Shown here piece after piece: positions 48,300-60,840 of a stretch of DNA of 64,000 nt. The DNA comes from Prochilodus magdalenae (Eukaryota > Chordata > Actinopteri > Characiformes > Prochilodontidae). The notes under the pieces were generated by a model, which was not told where the DNA came from, ran no database searches, and was given only the letters and a program-made list of their open reading frames with translations. Made by a program: the position numbers and the translations under genes. The stretch spans positions 791,001 through 855,000 of the forward strand of contig JAMWET010001298.1 in NCBI GenBank assembly GCA_024036415.1. Direction: 5' to 3'. Position 1 is the stretch's first letter, and every line of letters begins with the position of its first letter.

Positions 48300-50550
48300 G
48301 ACTTCCTGCTGTGCTGTAACCAGTGGTGTCTCAGAGAGACCAACATCAAACACGTATATGAAGGTGTGTGTGTGTCTCCATATGCACAGACTCAACACAA
48401 CAAACAGGACAGCGTTTTAAAGCAGAGAGGCTAGCTCTTAATGGAGGTGCTGGTTCATTTTGGCGCACTCTCTCTGCTCTCTCTCTCTCTCTCCTCCTCT
48501 CTTCTGTGATCAATGTGCTCACAATGCCCCACACATATCTCAATCCCTCTCTTTTTCTTTTCCTGTTTGCCCTCAGCCTGCATACGTGATGCACACAGAA
48601 CATCCTCTCTCATCAAAACACTTATGCTGCTGTGCAAAAGTTTGAAATCACTAATCGCAGTAAAGGAATTACCCCAGACAAATAATTTGACATGGTTCAT
48701 TGTATTCAGTAAAGAACACAAAAAAGTTGATGACCTGAGGAGCTCAAACATCAAAGCATTGGCTTTACCATTGGAGGACTCCAATTTCAACACCAGGTGA
48801 CACTTGGATGGCTCTCTCTCTACCCCATCACTCAACACGATCCTATTCACCTCTGGCATCAGCAATATTAGACTTATCTTCCAAATGTGTGGACATGTCC
48901 AATGTTGTTGCTTTAGCATCAGTTTGAAAATATGTACTTTATGATGGTTTATGTGTCCTGGACGAAACATGAATTTGTATTCACCCTCCCAGCTTTGTAG
49001 AACTGTGTGATAGTGAAGACCAAGCTAGTCTGTGGAACTAGTCATGACTTAATTGTGGAGAACAATTAGCCTGCATGAACATTACAAGCAGCATTGCATT
49101 ACTGTAGGTATGTGACTTATATCTTGTGAACAAGCCGGTATGCTGAAATGACCAACCTGTGCACATCCTAATCAGTAACATGTATACTGAACAAACAGTA
49201 AACTAATTGATGAGCTGAGCAGGTAATCACCACAAAAACAATGAGTGTGGAACAACTCTCCACTGCTCATTATTAGAGCAAGACCGAGATCAAAAAGAGC
49301 TTTTGAGAATGTGTTGCTTTTCCAAGGTTTGCTTGTTCGGACTTCAGGTGTGGTGCTGCTGTAGCATTAAAACTAATGATAGCGTATATACGTAAGGGGG
49401 AAAAAAAGGTCTAACCACGAATCAAATATCAATAAACAATGTATAAACAATCATGGCTGCTAACAGATATCGGTCAGCTTTCTCAAGGTTCAATCTCACT
49501 CTTCCAGCACACAGGCACACTCAAAGTTCCAAAAGCGGACAGCCGGGCTCATCACCAAAACTGCATTTGAGCTCGTTGTTACAAGGGCATGTCATTTGGC
49601 AACAACAGTGTCTTCGGTTCGCGTTCTCGGTTTCTTTAAACTTTGCTTTCAGACATTTAACTTTTCATTGACCCTGTAGCATCATTGTCCAGTGCTAAGT
49701 TCAAATCAACAGCACACATATGACAGAAAAGATCAGATTTTGGCCACTTTTACTGGCTGTGTGAACACAGCCTTATGAACAAAATGGGCAGATGATGAAT
49801 CAGCTTCATCATAATTTGCATACTTTTGTAAGTCTACAGAACTTACCCCTTATATTCATCTGCTAATGCATCATATATCACAAGTGCAGCAGATATTCCT
49901 TCAGTAATTATTCTTTTACTTAATCATAACTCTACAGTGTAAATAACAATCAAGAAAGCAGTAGCTGTAAGCACTGAAGAATAAAAGTGTTTTTTTTTTA
50001 CATATATTAGATTTCAGATTTAATGGCTGCAATGCAAATATGTACTGTTTAATGTCTATTTACTGGAATCAATCAGGTATTGCTGATTAATCAACAGCTC
50101 CAGTTTTCATTCCAGACAGATCTTATTTTTTCCCTACAAAGGGACCGAGTAGGGAGAGGGGCCCATTTTTTTTGCTCACGTTCCTCGTGTACTGGCATGG
50201 ATAGGGGCCCACTGACATTGAGAGTGTACAGGGCCCAGAATTTGCTGCTACGCTCCTGATCTTAACACTTAAATCACTGTTAAATTATTGAAGTTCTAAA
50301 AGAAAGTAAGAACTACAGAGAACACAAACCAGCACATAATAATGCACAATTACTGTGTATTTGCTAAATTTAATATGTAGCGATAAATAACCAATGTGAT
50401 TTTACAAGTTGTGTTAAAATGTTTGCATATGACTACACGTATATCAACTGCCGAGCTGGTTTTACACACATTTTATCTGAATTTAAAGTTTTGAATGGTG
50501 GTGTGAATACATGCAGTCATGGATGTTGGACCTACATGCTATAAACATCT
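48300..50550. other. Intron DNA, no gene recognised
   Basis: 48615-48650 (CTGCTGTGCAAAAGTTTGAA) resembles the start of a decayed Tc1-like element I cannot confirm. 50130-50270 (GAGGGGCCCATTTTTTTTGC, GATAGGGGCCCACTGACATT) may be a repeat. Short CT tract at 48475-48500. Confidence 0.35.
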
Positions 50551-50559
50551 ATTCTGGTG

Positions 50560-50640
50560 GGAGAGAGGGCGAGAAAGAGACAGGTAGAGAGAGAGAGACA
50601 GAGTGACAGAGATAGAAAGAAAAGGTGGCGAACTTTGAGA
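50560..50640. repeat. GA/GACA purine tract
   Basis: Interrupted GAGA/GACA sequence without long pure runs. Confidence 0.7.
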
Positions 50641-50934
50641 CAGCAACACTTTTTTCACTTTTTCAACACGGTGACAGTCACTTGGCTCTTGTCTGCAGTC
50701 AGTAGGGGAAATGCCACCAGCTGCATGGATCTGCCATGCAATCACTGTCACTCATTCATGGCCTTCCATCCGAATGCTGCATCTGACACAATAAGAAATG
50801 GTGTAAATACATACAAACAGCACTGCACATTCGAAGGATTAAAAACACTAATGCTATACACAACATATTTCTAATGTGTTCTGACATACCCGAATATCAC
50901 AGTGGGATCTAATGTCAGGATTATAGCTCTGTTA

Positions 50935-51345
50935 TTTTATGTGAAAGCAGTACGCCACGCACAAGGCCATGAAATATGTATTCAAGGGGTTACTGAATGA
51001 AGAGCAAACACAGCTCGTATGAGCACCTCGACGTCTAAGGATGAGCGAGACTTGTGTGGGCGTCTGTTCAGATTCTTCCATGAGTTAGCGAAGGAATGTA
51101 AGCTGCCTGTGCTCTGCGCTAATTGCCTACTTACAGAGACAATAAAACATTCAAGTATTCGAAATAACCGTGAGGTAAACTTGAGTTTCTGCAGGGCTAA
51201 GAAACCTCGGGGCTATTTCATAGTTTCATATTTGCTAATTGCTTCATACAGCTGCTTTCACAGAGCTTAGGTCAGGCTCACGGCTATACAATGCTAATTG
51301 TAAGGTCAACCCGCTGCCAAGTGTCACAGCACAAGACTTCAGACC
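50935..51345. promoter_or_regulatory. Strong candidate conserved non-coding cluster
   Basis: About 400 bp of balanced unique DNA: CAAGGCCATGAAATATGTAT, TGCGCTAATTGCCTACTTAC, GAGACAATAAAACATTCAAG, TTTGCTAATTGCTTCATACA, ATACAATGCTAATTGTAAGG. The GCTAATTG core appears three times (51117, 51233, 51290). The 83-codon open frame across it is unlikely to be real. Confidence 0.5.
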
Positions 51346-51929
51346 ACCTGTGCTGTTAAATAGCACATTACTGCTTGACTGAAATGACTGCCTCCTTTGG
51401 ACGCTAGGTAAACACAGCTCTCATATACCTGTACCACCAACTCATTTAAATAGCTAACAGGGAACAAGCTCATTTTCCTTTAAGCAAATGATTAAATATT
51501 AAACAAGCTCATAATTACACATTTACTTGGTAGCTATCATCACTCAGAAATCCCCTAAAATGTGGACCTTCACTAACCACCATTTGCCTGGTTCCATATT
51601 AACGTATGCTAACACCACACGTTTGGGATTGATAGGGAAGAATGAAAGACTGCAGGAATTCGATATTGCCGGTTCTGAATCTCTGCAGTGTGCAGGAGTT
51701 CTCTGTACCGCTTGATAAAGCTGGAGCGGAGTTTTGTGGTGGCGCGTGCCCTTCCTGATAGCACGGAAAAACTAGCCGCCTCAGGCTGGCTAAATAACTA
51801 TTGGCACTCGCTTCCTGTAGATCTGTTCTCCACACCTGGCCAGTCACGGACAAGGTGCCCCTTCAGAGACAGGAGGGACAAATGAAAGAGACCTCGTATC
51901 ACACACAGGGGAGATCAAGGAACAACCCA

Positions 51930-51946
51930 AAAAAAAAAAAAAAAAG
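51930..51946. repeat. Poly-A tract
   Basis: A17-like run, possibly the tail of an old retroposed sequence, but no retroposon body was recognised upstream. Confidence 0.7.
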
Positions 51947-52149
51947 CTTGCTAGCTTGAAAACTGTAGGACTTTAACTACTGGCAAGCCCACTGGAAGCC
52001 AGTCATGATGACAGTTGAGGCCGGCGGAGAGGATGCGGACAGAATAATAACATGCTTAGTGCCCGCAAAAAGAGAGGAAACGGAAAAAGAGATGGAGAGG
52101 GGGACAGACGAGGATTCGGAAAGTGAAATAAAGAGAACCAGAAGCTCGT

Positions 52150-52435
52150 GTAGAGGGAGATGCTTGGCGCATAATAAAGCCTGGGCTGTACGCCACTGTA
52201 CAGCAGCCTGACCTTGCTGCCACTGAGCTAATCTCAACAAAATTTGGTAGCGCATTGTTTCAAATCAATAACTCATTAACAAAGTACAAAAGGACTTGTG
52301 CCTGGCTCGCGGGGGGTTCCTTGTTAAAAGACAGCTCTCGGCTGCATATGGCCAGAAAGGTCATCTTTGTCACATCTCAACCTGCCTCGCGCCAAGCCTG
52401 CGATTGTCAGATTAAATTACTCCTCAGGTTTAATT
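52150..52435. promoter_or_regulatory. Strong candidate conserved enhancer block
   Basis: Unique block with GCATAATAAAGCCTGGGC, GCCTGACCTTGCTGCC, TTCAAATCAATAACTCATTA, AAAGGTCATCTTTGTCAC and CAGATTAAATTACTCC. Two nuclear-receptor half-sites (TGACCTTG near 52210, AAAGGTCA near 52357) and TCAATAA/TTAAATTA words. Joins the CpG-rich patch on its right. Confidence 0.48.
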
Positions 52436-52625
52436 GACGCGGTGCGAGGTACACGGGCAGGCGCTCGGGCGAGGGCTTCCGAGGAAGGGCCTGCTGTGAG
52501 GGGCCTTGCTTCGGGTTCTCGCAGCAGATTGGATGTGTTTAAGGTTGACCTGACAGGAAGATTGGGAGCAGACATCAGAGCGTAGCCGCAGCCAGCAAGC
52601 CTCGCCCCCGCAACGGGCACAATGC
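52436..52625. other. CpG-rich patch
   Basis: About 190 bp with many CpGs (GACGCGGTGCGAGG, GGCGCTCGGGCGAGGG, GTAGCCGCAGCC, CTCGCCCCCGCAACGGGC), against CpG-poor surroundings. Too small for a classical CpG island. It could be an unmethylated enhancer core or an intragenic start site. Confidence 0.4.
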
Positions 52626-53039
52626 GCAGCTTCAGAAAGACCAGCACTCTGACGATGGAAAGGGCTGCCAAGCAGTTTACACGCAAAGACAGCAGAGCAG
52701 AGAGGTACACACACGAGCAAAGTACAAAGCTTTATTCCAAAAAAGGCAGTATGTGAAATGCAAATAAAAGAGTTTTGAAAGAGAAGATTTTTAATGTTTA
52801 CTACATTAACTACGTTTACATACCGAACGTGTTGCCTGCAAAATAAGGTTGGAACTCAAGTGAAGAGTTAACATCTTACACAGGTGATGCAATGAAACTG
52901 CAAATGAGCATCCAGGAACATCCAGGAGACATCTTGTCCTTTACAAGCATGGTTGGGTCAAGGCTCTTCTTGTTTTTTAAATAAAATGAACCAGTGAAGA
53001 AATTTTAAAAGTGAATATTTTAAAAACAACTTTTACCAA

Positions 53040-53790
53040 TTCCAAGAAGTGATTGGAAAGATGTAAGGTATGTCACTCTTTATGATTCATATCTTCACCC
53101 AGAGAATGTAAAGAATAAGAATAAAAACCAACTTCTATAGCACTGCATTAACAACCGGCATGCTTCTAAGACGTACATCACCTTATGGGTTCGGGAACAC
53201 TTTGACAAATTGTTCACAAATGCAGTGGAGTATCCACAAAGGCAGGGATCCGCCAACGATTCTTTGTGCGTATGCTAATGTAAAATGTGCTGATGAAAAG
53301 TGGAAATGATGAGATGTCCATCATTATGGATGTCATGCTCTCATAACCAAGGAAGAAAAGATCCATCCAGGCTGTTCCAGTGTAAAGTTCAAAAGCCAGG
53401 GGTTGTCATGGTATGGGCTGGATTAGTCACAGGTAAAGAGCACATCTACATGGGCTCCCTTTGAGTTAACAAATATACACACATACTTGTGCAACACGTA
53501 CTTGCTTATCTTTATCCATGCTAGGATGGCCCAGCCACAGTTCAGAAATGTCTCCTATTTATATGTGCTGTATATTATGAATCAAAAAATTCAACAATAA
53601 AAACTTTGTAGGAATGTGCAGCTGCACACTTGTAGAGGAGTATACAGAATACCAGATAAATGTGTTTCTTCAATCCTCTAATGATTATTAGGAGCTGGTT
53701 AAAAGGAAATTGATGAGACACAGTTATAAACATGCTTCACACTCAAGTTATTTAGACTGTGTTGCAGGTGTCAATGAGCCTACATGTATA
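53040..53790 (+). pseudogene. Relic mariner/Tc1-superfamily element
   Basis: Heavily mutated, but several stretches match the DNA of a common fish IS630/Tc1/mariner transposase in order: a GATTGGAAAGAT..AGGTAT start (53050), GGGTTCGGGAACACTTTGAC (53189), TCCACAAAGGCAGGG (53232), GATGAAAAGTGGAAATG (53292), and GTTCAAAAGCCAGGGGTTGT then CATGGTATGGGCTGG (53387-53422, translating VQKPGVVMVWAGL). Near the end come GTTAAAAGGAAATTGATGAG (53698) and TGTGTTGCAGGTGTCAAT (53758). Frames are broken and terminal repeats were not found. A match to 5' flanking sequence may start near 52900. Confidence 0.65.
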
Positions 53791-54250
53791 AAAGTACATT
53801 CTGTCTTCGTACTGTTTTCAAGAGAACTTGCAAGTACAGGTGTAAACTGACTTACAGATGCTAGCATTTTACAGCTTCACAGCTACAAGCTGGTTCCAGA
53901 ATAGTTGAGGCACATATACATCAATTACGTTACAGTAAAATTAGCATCAGCAATCCCTTAAATTTAAAAGTGGTGATTAACTCTCAAGGCAGACAGCTTG
54001 AAAAGAAAGAGGAAAAAATACCATATATATTTTAATAACTTCCAATAATTCAATAACCTTTAAAAAAATCAACATGTAAAATGAAACATTCAATAATATA
54101 TTCAGATGTCTAGCTTACAACACTTCAACCCACACAGTACATGTTATTACCTCATGAAATATCAACAAGCTTTTAAAATGTGCAGTCCGTCAGTGTCAAA
54201 TGGTGTATCTTACATATCAAGGAAACCCAAATCAATATTTTCACACACAG
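53791..54250. other. AT-rich intron DNA, nothing recognised
   Basis: Ordinary AT-rich sequence with A-rich words; no repeat or coding signal. Confidence 0.4.
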
Positions 54251-54251
<1 letters not shown>

Positions 54252-54300
<49 letters not shown>

Positions 54301-54306
54301 ACACAC
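54252..54306. repeat. (CA)n microsatellite
   Basis: Long CA run with GACA and GCAC interruptions at its right end. Confidence 0.95.
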
Positions 54307-54309
54307 GCA

Positions 54310-55340
54310 CGCAAAGCCAATAAGCTTCAACACACAAGACACTCACAGAAACAGACACACAGGGGTTAAACAGGTGAGTAGCCCTGGACCTCAGCTATTG
54401 ACCTCCTGCTTTGGCTGTGTCACAAGTTCATACGTTTAATTAAGCCAAGCCCAGTCACCACGCATGTCCTTGCAATAAAGGGTCAGGTACGAGGTCTTGG
54501 AGGCCAAAGTTCAGGCACGCTCAGGGCCTCCAGAAAGTGTCCTGGAGCTGTGTGAACAGAGACAGCGTGAAGGTGATACAACAGCAAGGCTGAATACATA
54601 TCGCCTGCTCCTGACAGCTCCACCCAGAGCAGGTCTTATCTAGAAGACGTGCGGGTTAGTCATGTACGAGCCGAGCATGGGGAAACAGAACATCTCCAAA
54701 ACACGGATTCTGCGGGTCCCGCAAGGAATAGGCGAAGAGGAAAAAACGAGGGATAAATAATGGATGGCGTTCCTGAGGAGACGGAGGCGGCCGTAGGGTA
54801 CACGGCATGTGAACACCAGCCACTACCCCAACCCGCATGTCACCTTGAACTGGAACTGACTCCAAAGCAATGCTCCACCACTGACTTTCACGTGCATTAG
54901 GGGTCTGGAGGACAATTTATAACTAGCACAAAAGACAAAAAGCCTGACTCTTGTACAGACGAATTTCACTGTCTAATCTAATATAGTAGAAAATAAGACC
55001 TAGGTTATAAACTCAAAATTTAAGAAGTAGTAATGTTGTTGTTAAATCTGACAGCAATGTGCGCATCTGACTAGTTTGCTCTGAGCTTCTGAAATGCTGC
55101 ACCCTACTGAACAAACTATTGCACTCATCTGTGTTTCCATTACTACCACTGAAAACAGTAAATCAGCTCCTTTCAATGCACTCGGAATTTGAATTTGTTT
55201 GCATTTCAGCAACTTGGTAACCATTGTTTGAGTTTGAGAAATTCTCCTTTAATCTTGAAACGTTTAAGCTTAGTTAAGATACCAATACAAACCTTTAACA
55301 CCACTAAGCTAAGCTCTAAAACACAATAGGTGAACGATAT
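54310..55340. other. Intron DNA, no gene recognised
   Basis: 54370-54880 is balanced, with some CpG (AGACGGAGGCGGCCGTAGGG near 54780), and contains a 69-codon minus frame without a domain. The rest is AT-rich. Confidence 0.4.
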
Positions 55341-55344
55341 CCTG

Positions 55345-55690
55345 TGGGCATCATCCTGTGGCGACTGATGAAGAACTAGAACCAACACAAAGCAGTGGAC
55401 GTTCTGTGGAAACAGTGTTTAATAACTCCAGCAACGCTGCTGGGCCTGATCCACTTGTACCAGCGCACCAACAAGTCATGACCACAGTAGTCACAGGAGT
55501 GCTGAGAATAATCTACCATCCAAATAATACCTTCTCTGTGGTGGTCCCTGTGGAGGTCCTAACCATTAAAGAACTGGGTAAAATAGGCTAGCGAAGTAAG
55601 CAGAGAACCACATGATATACTGTCTGTGCACCATGATAGTGAGTAGAACTGATAAATAGACAATGACTGATGGAGCAAGGAGGTGTGCAT
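55345..55690 (+). repeat. Interspersed repeat, copy 2 of the 4.08-kb family
   Basis: Aligns with 4080-4385 in the same orientation: GTGTTTAATAACTCCAGCAA, GCTGGGCCTGATCCACT, CATCCAAATAATACC, CTCTGTGGTGGTCC. It extends the family leftwards (CATCCTGTGGCGACTGATGA) and rightwards (GAACTGGGTAAAATAGGCTA). Both copies are clearly diverged. Confidence 0.75.
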
Positions 55691-55699
55691 TAGAAAGTG

Positions 55700-56090
55700 G
55701 AGTGGCTGGTCAAAGTATATTGTATGGGATGGGCAACATTGTCCAGCACAGTTTGGTGAGCTCACTCCTCACACGCTGACTGAGCCGGAAAGTACTGAAA
55801 AGTTTAAGCTGGTGTATCAGAGCAAGGAAACAACCCAAACCAACCTGCAGAAGACAGTGCTGTAAAGGATACCACCATACAAGAAAAACAAGCGTTGTAA
55901 TGGAGTGCTGGCATTGGACCATGACTTTGTATCAGCTTAGATAGGAGTATCAGTAAATATCAAGTGGAATGACTGCCTCTACACTCATTATGCATTAATT
56001 AATAATTATAAATAGTTAATTGATTAATTGGAAACTAATGTGTAATTAGCATGTACAAGAGAATGTGGAATTTGGGGTTTGTTTGCTATT
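55700..56090. other. Intron DNA, possible further repeat
   Basis: 55720-55930 is of balanced composition, with small open frames on both strands (plus 55683-55865, minus 55710-55922). It may be an additional transposon fragment attached to the repeat on its left. I do not recognise it. Confidence 0.3.
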
Positions 56091-56091
56091 C

Positions 56092-56092
<1 letters not shown>

Positions 56093-56146
<54 letters not shown>
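56093..56146. repeat. (GATA)13 microsatellite
   Basis: Uninterrupted GATA tetranucleotides (Bkm-type). Confidence 0.95.
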
Positions 56147-56149
56147 CAT

Positions 56150-58110
56150 TCATTCAACTGAATTATTCATTCCATAGTCTACAACTGGGGAGTCAGGAGA
56201 GCTGCCTGTGGAACAGTAGTGTTTTGTGACACAGCCCTGGCTCACTGACTGCAGCTCGTACAGTGGGATAAAATGAAGCTAAAGTTCCTAAGTTTGTATT
56301 TGATTCTTATTCTAATTTCCACCTTAAATTTATCCAGAATTATCGACACTTGCTCAGACAGTTGAGTATAACTGTGACACTTTTTAAAGGTGGATCTCAA
56401 AAGAGGTTATGAGAAAGCAAGATGATTAGGTACTGGCTTACACAACAGGCGATACTAGACAGAGCTTATTACAGTTTCCATAGGCGAATGATGTTCAGAC
56501 GAACAGCAGCAGTAAGAACTGTAGGTAAACCAGGCATGAAAAAGCTAGTTAAGGAAGATAATGAGATATCCGCACAGGTGGGCAGTGAAATGTTGACAAG
56601 GCATTAATTTAAGTTACTTATCTAACCTTAGTATCGTTTCTAGCACAATGACTGTCACAGCTGTCACATTTAAGACAAAGACTTTCGTTAGCCACCTTGT
56701 ATGTCTCATTATAGCATAGATGAAAATGCACAGATGCACTTTTTCTAAAAGTTATGATGCACAAAGGCAATGCTGTGTGTGTGTTTAGCTGGAGAAACAC
56801 AGTTAGTTTAAGGTGGGATATTCTGTTATTCTACAAACTCCCTGTCTGCAAAACAAGTCCCACTTCAGCCCTGGCTAAGAGTTAGTTCAGTAGATCTTTT
56901 ACAGGGCAAGTTTTATTTCTTACATTAATAAATAAGATCACTGCTTTAAGCCATAAGATCTCCCCAGCGGCTTCAGTTGGACTGTAAAGTTTTATTTAGA
57001 ACAGTTTTAAGTCATATGAACATTCATCCATTAATTCAAATTAACACTAGAGTTCAGGTTTCTTTCCATAACATTTTAATATTTTTGTTTTTGGTGTTGT
57101 TATTTTAAACACTCTAATATAAATACTAGAAACTACTCAGAAACAGATGTTGATTAAACATTAAAAGAATTCCATACATAAGAAGTGAATAAAATTATAA
57201 ATGATATTCATTCTGTATGCCTTGACATGCCTCAATCTCCACTTCTGCAATATTCTGAATGTTATTTTGTTAAAACCTGATCCTTCTACAGCATCATTCT
57301 GGACAGATCTAACAACACTCAATTTTTACAGCTTTCCAGTCTTTAATTATTATCAATCCATGTAGATGCACTGGACAAACATACTACAATACACTTGCAA
57401 GCAATTGCAACTGCACAATGCACAATGTACATTGTTAAAACACAGACTCCAAACAAACAGTGATTCCAAATTGTTAATTGCTTGAGCTTAAGCATTCATT
57501 CATGTGTTTAATAATAAATATTTCTGAAATTTTTCATGAAAAGTTATGCCTAATTTGTTTCTTCAAGTTATGTCCTATTTAGCTTCTTAAAGTTTTCTAG
57601 GACAGGAGCACAAAACACCTTTTGGCTGTTTCATCAAACTCAGTGTAGTTCCACGATGAGCTCATCACAGCGATGTCTAAAAACCCCTAGCTTTACATTC
57701 AGTATACTTAGAGATCAGCCTATATGCACTGTGCTGAATAAAGTAATGATTATTGTGAAGATCTTTCAACAGCTTTTTCCTTTAGCACACACTTCCAAAA
57801 TATTTCCTCCACGTTGATGTAGAACAGGACAGCGAGCAGTAAATGCAAATAAGTGGTCTAATACAGATCACTGACCTTCTAAAAGAGAAATAAAACATTG
57901 TCTAGATGATGTACAAAAGAGAAACAGAGCGAAGCGCTGTACTCAAAGCGTTCAATAAACTCATGCCACTGCTGCAAGGATCTGACACTTAAAGTTCTGC
58001 AGGCACTTAAGAAATGAATAAACGAACGACTCTGAGAGAGCGAGAGCGGCGAGAGAAAAGAAGAACACTCAGCGCGAACGAGCTGCTGCCGCTCCAACGC
58101 TTTACGAAGT
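56150..58110. other. AT-rich intron DNA, nothing recognised
   Basis: No repeats of note, no coding signal. 57640-57800 and 58010-58100 are slightly more balanced, the latter with CpGs. Confidence 0.4.
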
Positions 58111-58115
58111 CCTAA

Positions 58116-58126
58116 CTCTCTCTCTA

Positions 58127-58164
<38 letters not shown>

Positions 58165-58482
58165 CAAAAAAGCAACAATAAGAAATCTGAGGGAGGAAAA
58201 AAAGTGAGAAAAAAAATTATTCTAGTCATTTAGAAAAACGGCTCTTTTCCCCCTGGGGCTGGGGCCCTAAGCCTGTCCTGGTTAGGCCTGAATGAAATCT
58301 TTGGAAGCTTCTTAAGCCCTGAATGTGGGTTTTGTTCCTGCTATTCCTTCGCTTGGCTGACAGAAAATAGGTAACTGGATTAGGCCTCAAATTCAGAGTA
58401 AAGTGAACTCCCAAAAAACTTCTGTATGCCACCCCCACCCCTCTCTCTCTCTCTGTCTCTCTGTCTCTCTCTCTCTCTCTCT
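58116..58482. repeat. Two (CT)n tracts flanking a unique block
   Basis: CT runs at 58116-58161 and 58439-58482 (the latter with CTGT steps). Both are GA in the FAM172A transcript, the opposite of most dinucleotide tracts here. Confidence 0.9.
58230..58436. promoter_or_regulatory. Candidate conserved block between CT tracts
   Basis: Unique sequence with CCTGGTTAGGCCTGAATG, GAAATCTTTGGAAGCTTC and GTAACTGGATTAGGCCTCAA, where TTAGGCCT occurs twice. A GC-rich neighbour (58500-58620) holds a CCCCGGGGGGGCCCC palindrome at about 58578. Confidence 0.4.
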
Positions 58483-58639
58483 GTTTCGTTCACCCGGCCT
58501 CTCCAGAGACACTAGATGTGGGCCTTTGGGGCTGTGATCTTTCAGAGTGGTGGGAGATTATGCAGGGGCACTATGAACCCCGGGGGGGCCCCAAAAAGTA
58601 AGAGTGCTAAAGGCAGTTAAGGGCTCCTTAACGAGGGTA

Positions 58640-60700
58640 AGGAAGCGTATTAATCAACTCAACTCTGGCCAGGACGAAGCCAGCCAGGCTTGGTGAAGCA
58701 ACATGCAGGTGGTCCTGTGCTCGGCGGGAAGTCAAGGAGGGGAGGAGAGGGGCCTGAGCCAGGCACAATACAGCTATAAAAGATTAAAAAGTACCAGAGA
58801 ATAAGAGTGGGCGCGGCCCCGCCCCCTACTCTAGGCCCTGAGAGGATGGGTGGAGATGAGGGAAAAACACACATGCGAAGTCGCAAATACAAACACACAC
58901 ATGCACACGCCTCATAGCTGCACATTCACGCAGCCATGAGTTTGTACATCAGTAGGCAGGACGTAGACATACAAAGCCAGGACCTCTGCCCACCTAAAAA
59001 GGGTCTAGAGTAAGCGTAGTTCACCTGGAATACTAATATTAATGAACTCTACATAAAAAGGACAGTCTGAAGGTCGTTTTGGTTAAATGATATTGTCACC
59101 CTGTATGGGATGGGAAGTTAAGTGATATGTTATTATTACCGTGATAAATTACTTTTCTGAATATATATTAAGGTTGATGGATTATTGCTGGAATTAATGT
59201 ATTTGAGTGTAAAAAACCCCCAAAAAAACCCAAAAAAACCAAACACACACATGTTAATAAACACTATTTATAAGTATGTTTCCAGTATAGGATGTGCTAT
59301 TCACTTAGAAAGTCAATAAACATGATGTGTTCAAACATATGTATACAAGAACATCATAAAAAAGACTAATTTCAACTAATTATACCGAGCCAGGAAACTG
59401 TAAATGCCAGTAAACTACAACCACAAACTAGTAACTGCACTAATTGCACAGTAACAAGTAACAGATCAAGGGATGAATTACTGTCCCCTGGGACCTCAGA
59501 CAGCTAAGGGCCTACTATTTATTTTTATTACATTTTTTATTTGTTTTTTGATTTTTGTGGATAAAAAAATAACAGCTTAATATCAAACAGCTTAATATTA
59601 TAGAAGAGCCTCATCTCTTTCATGATGATCCCATATACTTCCTCATCACTAGGTTTTGGAAAATCCACATAGACATTAAAAGTGCAGGGGGTCCAAACAC
59701 TGTTGTTTCCATCCCTGATCAGATATATGCATATACAATGTATTATCAAAATGCCTTGAAGTATCACGCTACATTTTTTTTCCCCCCATATTGCCCACCC
59801 TCACCTTCCTGTGTGCTGCTGCATGGAATGTGGATGGCCTACAAGTGTGCGTGGGTGCTTGTTGAAAGGTCACCGGCACTTGAGTAGAGTACGAGGGAAT
59901 ATATGTGGAGCTGTACTTGAGGTATCTCTAAAACACCTTTCAAATAATTGAAAATGGAGAATTCAGATAATAAAACATAATAAAGCTAAAAAGAAGTAAA
60001 CAAAACATGATAATTAGCATCCTTTAGACAGATCCACCATACACTGAAACAGAACCACAGGTTGGGAGAGAAGTTTTTAGAGAGAAGTAATTCAACCTCT
60101 TATAAATGCAGAGTTTTATAAATTTTAGAAAGCTCACTTCTTGTTTGGTACTATGTCTTTCACTTTCATGTTTCCTATGTGGCCAAACACATGTAAGCTT
60201 GCTGGAGACATGCGGGCCACAGTTACTGGCTGTCCTTGTGCTGGTTCCTTCACTGCTATCCAGCATGTATAATGTAAGCGTGCTGGAGAGGAGGTCCAGT
60301 CTAATGTGGTCAGAGTGAAGAATATTGCATAGCCCCCCTGCAGAATTGAAAAAACCTTGGCTCTAACGATCTCACGCTGCTAGCATTACAAAGTGCAAAA
60401 GGTTCTGGGGACGAGATGGAGGCAGGGAAGAGGGGGAGAGAGACAGGGACACAGAAAGAGAGATGCCTTATTATATGAATCTTAAACTAATCCAGCTAAA
60501 ATATTTATTGGGACGTTAATACAGGTTCTTTCCTTCATCTCCTCTAAGGATAAAGTTCTTCACGTCCTTCTTTCATTCTCTCTTGGTTTCTCTTTCCTAC
60601 ACACAACGCTGAGGCTACAGCAGCGCATGAAGATGTCAGCAAAGTAAGCTGAGCTTCCTATCCAAACTGACAGGGTGTTTTCCCTCATCGGCACCGCACT
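58640..60700. other. Intron DNA, no gene recognised
   Basis: 58800-58860 is GC-rich (GGGCGCGGCCCCGCCCC) and next to AC-rich sequence. 59215-59245 is a short CAAAAAAACC low-complexity stretch. 60415-60460 is purine-rich. Nothing coding. Confidence 0.4.
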
Positions 60701-60712
60701 ACAGCAGAACGC

Positions 60713-60840
60713 ACTCTCAACACGTACAGCAGGGATGAAAACGGCTCGGAAAGCTACATCAAAGTGAGAAAAAGACTGAAGTGCCAAAAATTAAAGATTC
60801 ACACTCACTGATGACCATTTCACAGAATTCCTAGACTACT
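60713..60840. repeat. Left copy of a dispersed about 130-bp duplicate
   Basis: Begins ACTCTCAACACGTACAGCAG and ends ACAGAATTCCTAGACTACT. Aligned with 62465-62593 in direct orientation it shows about 13-16 mismatches and a 2-bp indel over about 130 bp. Confidence 0.85.
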
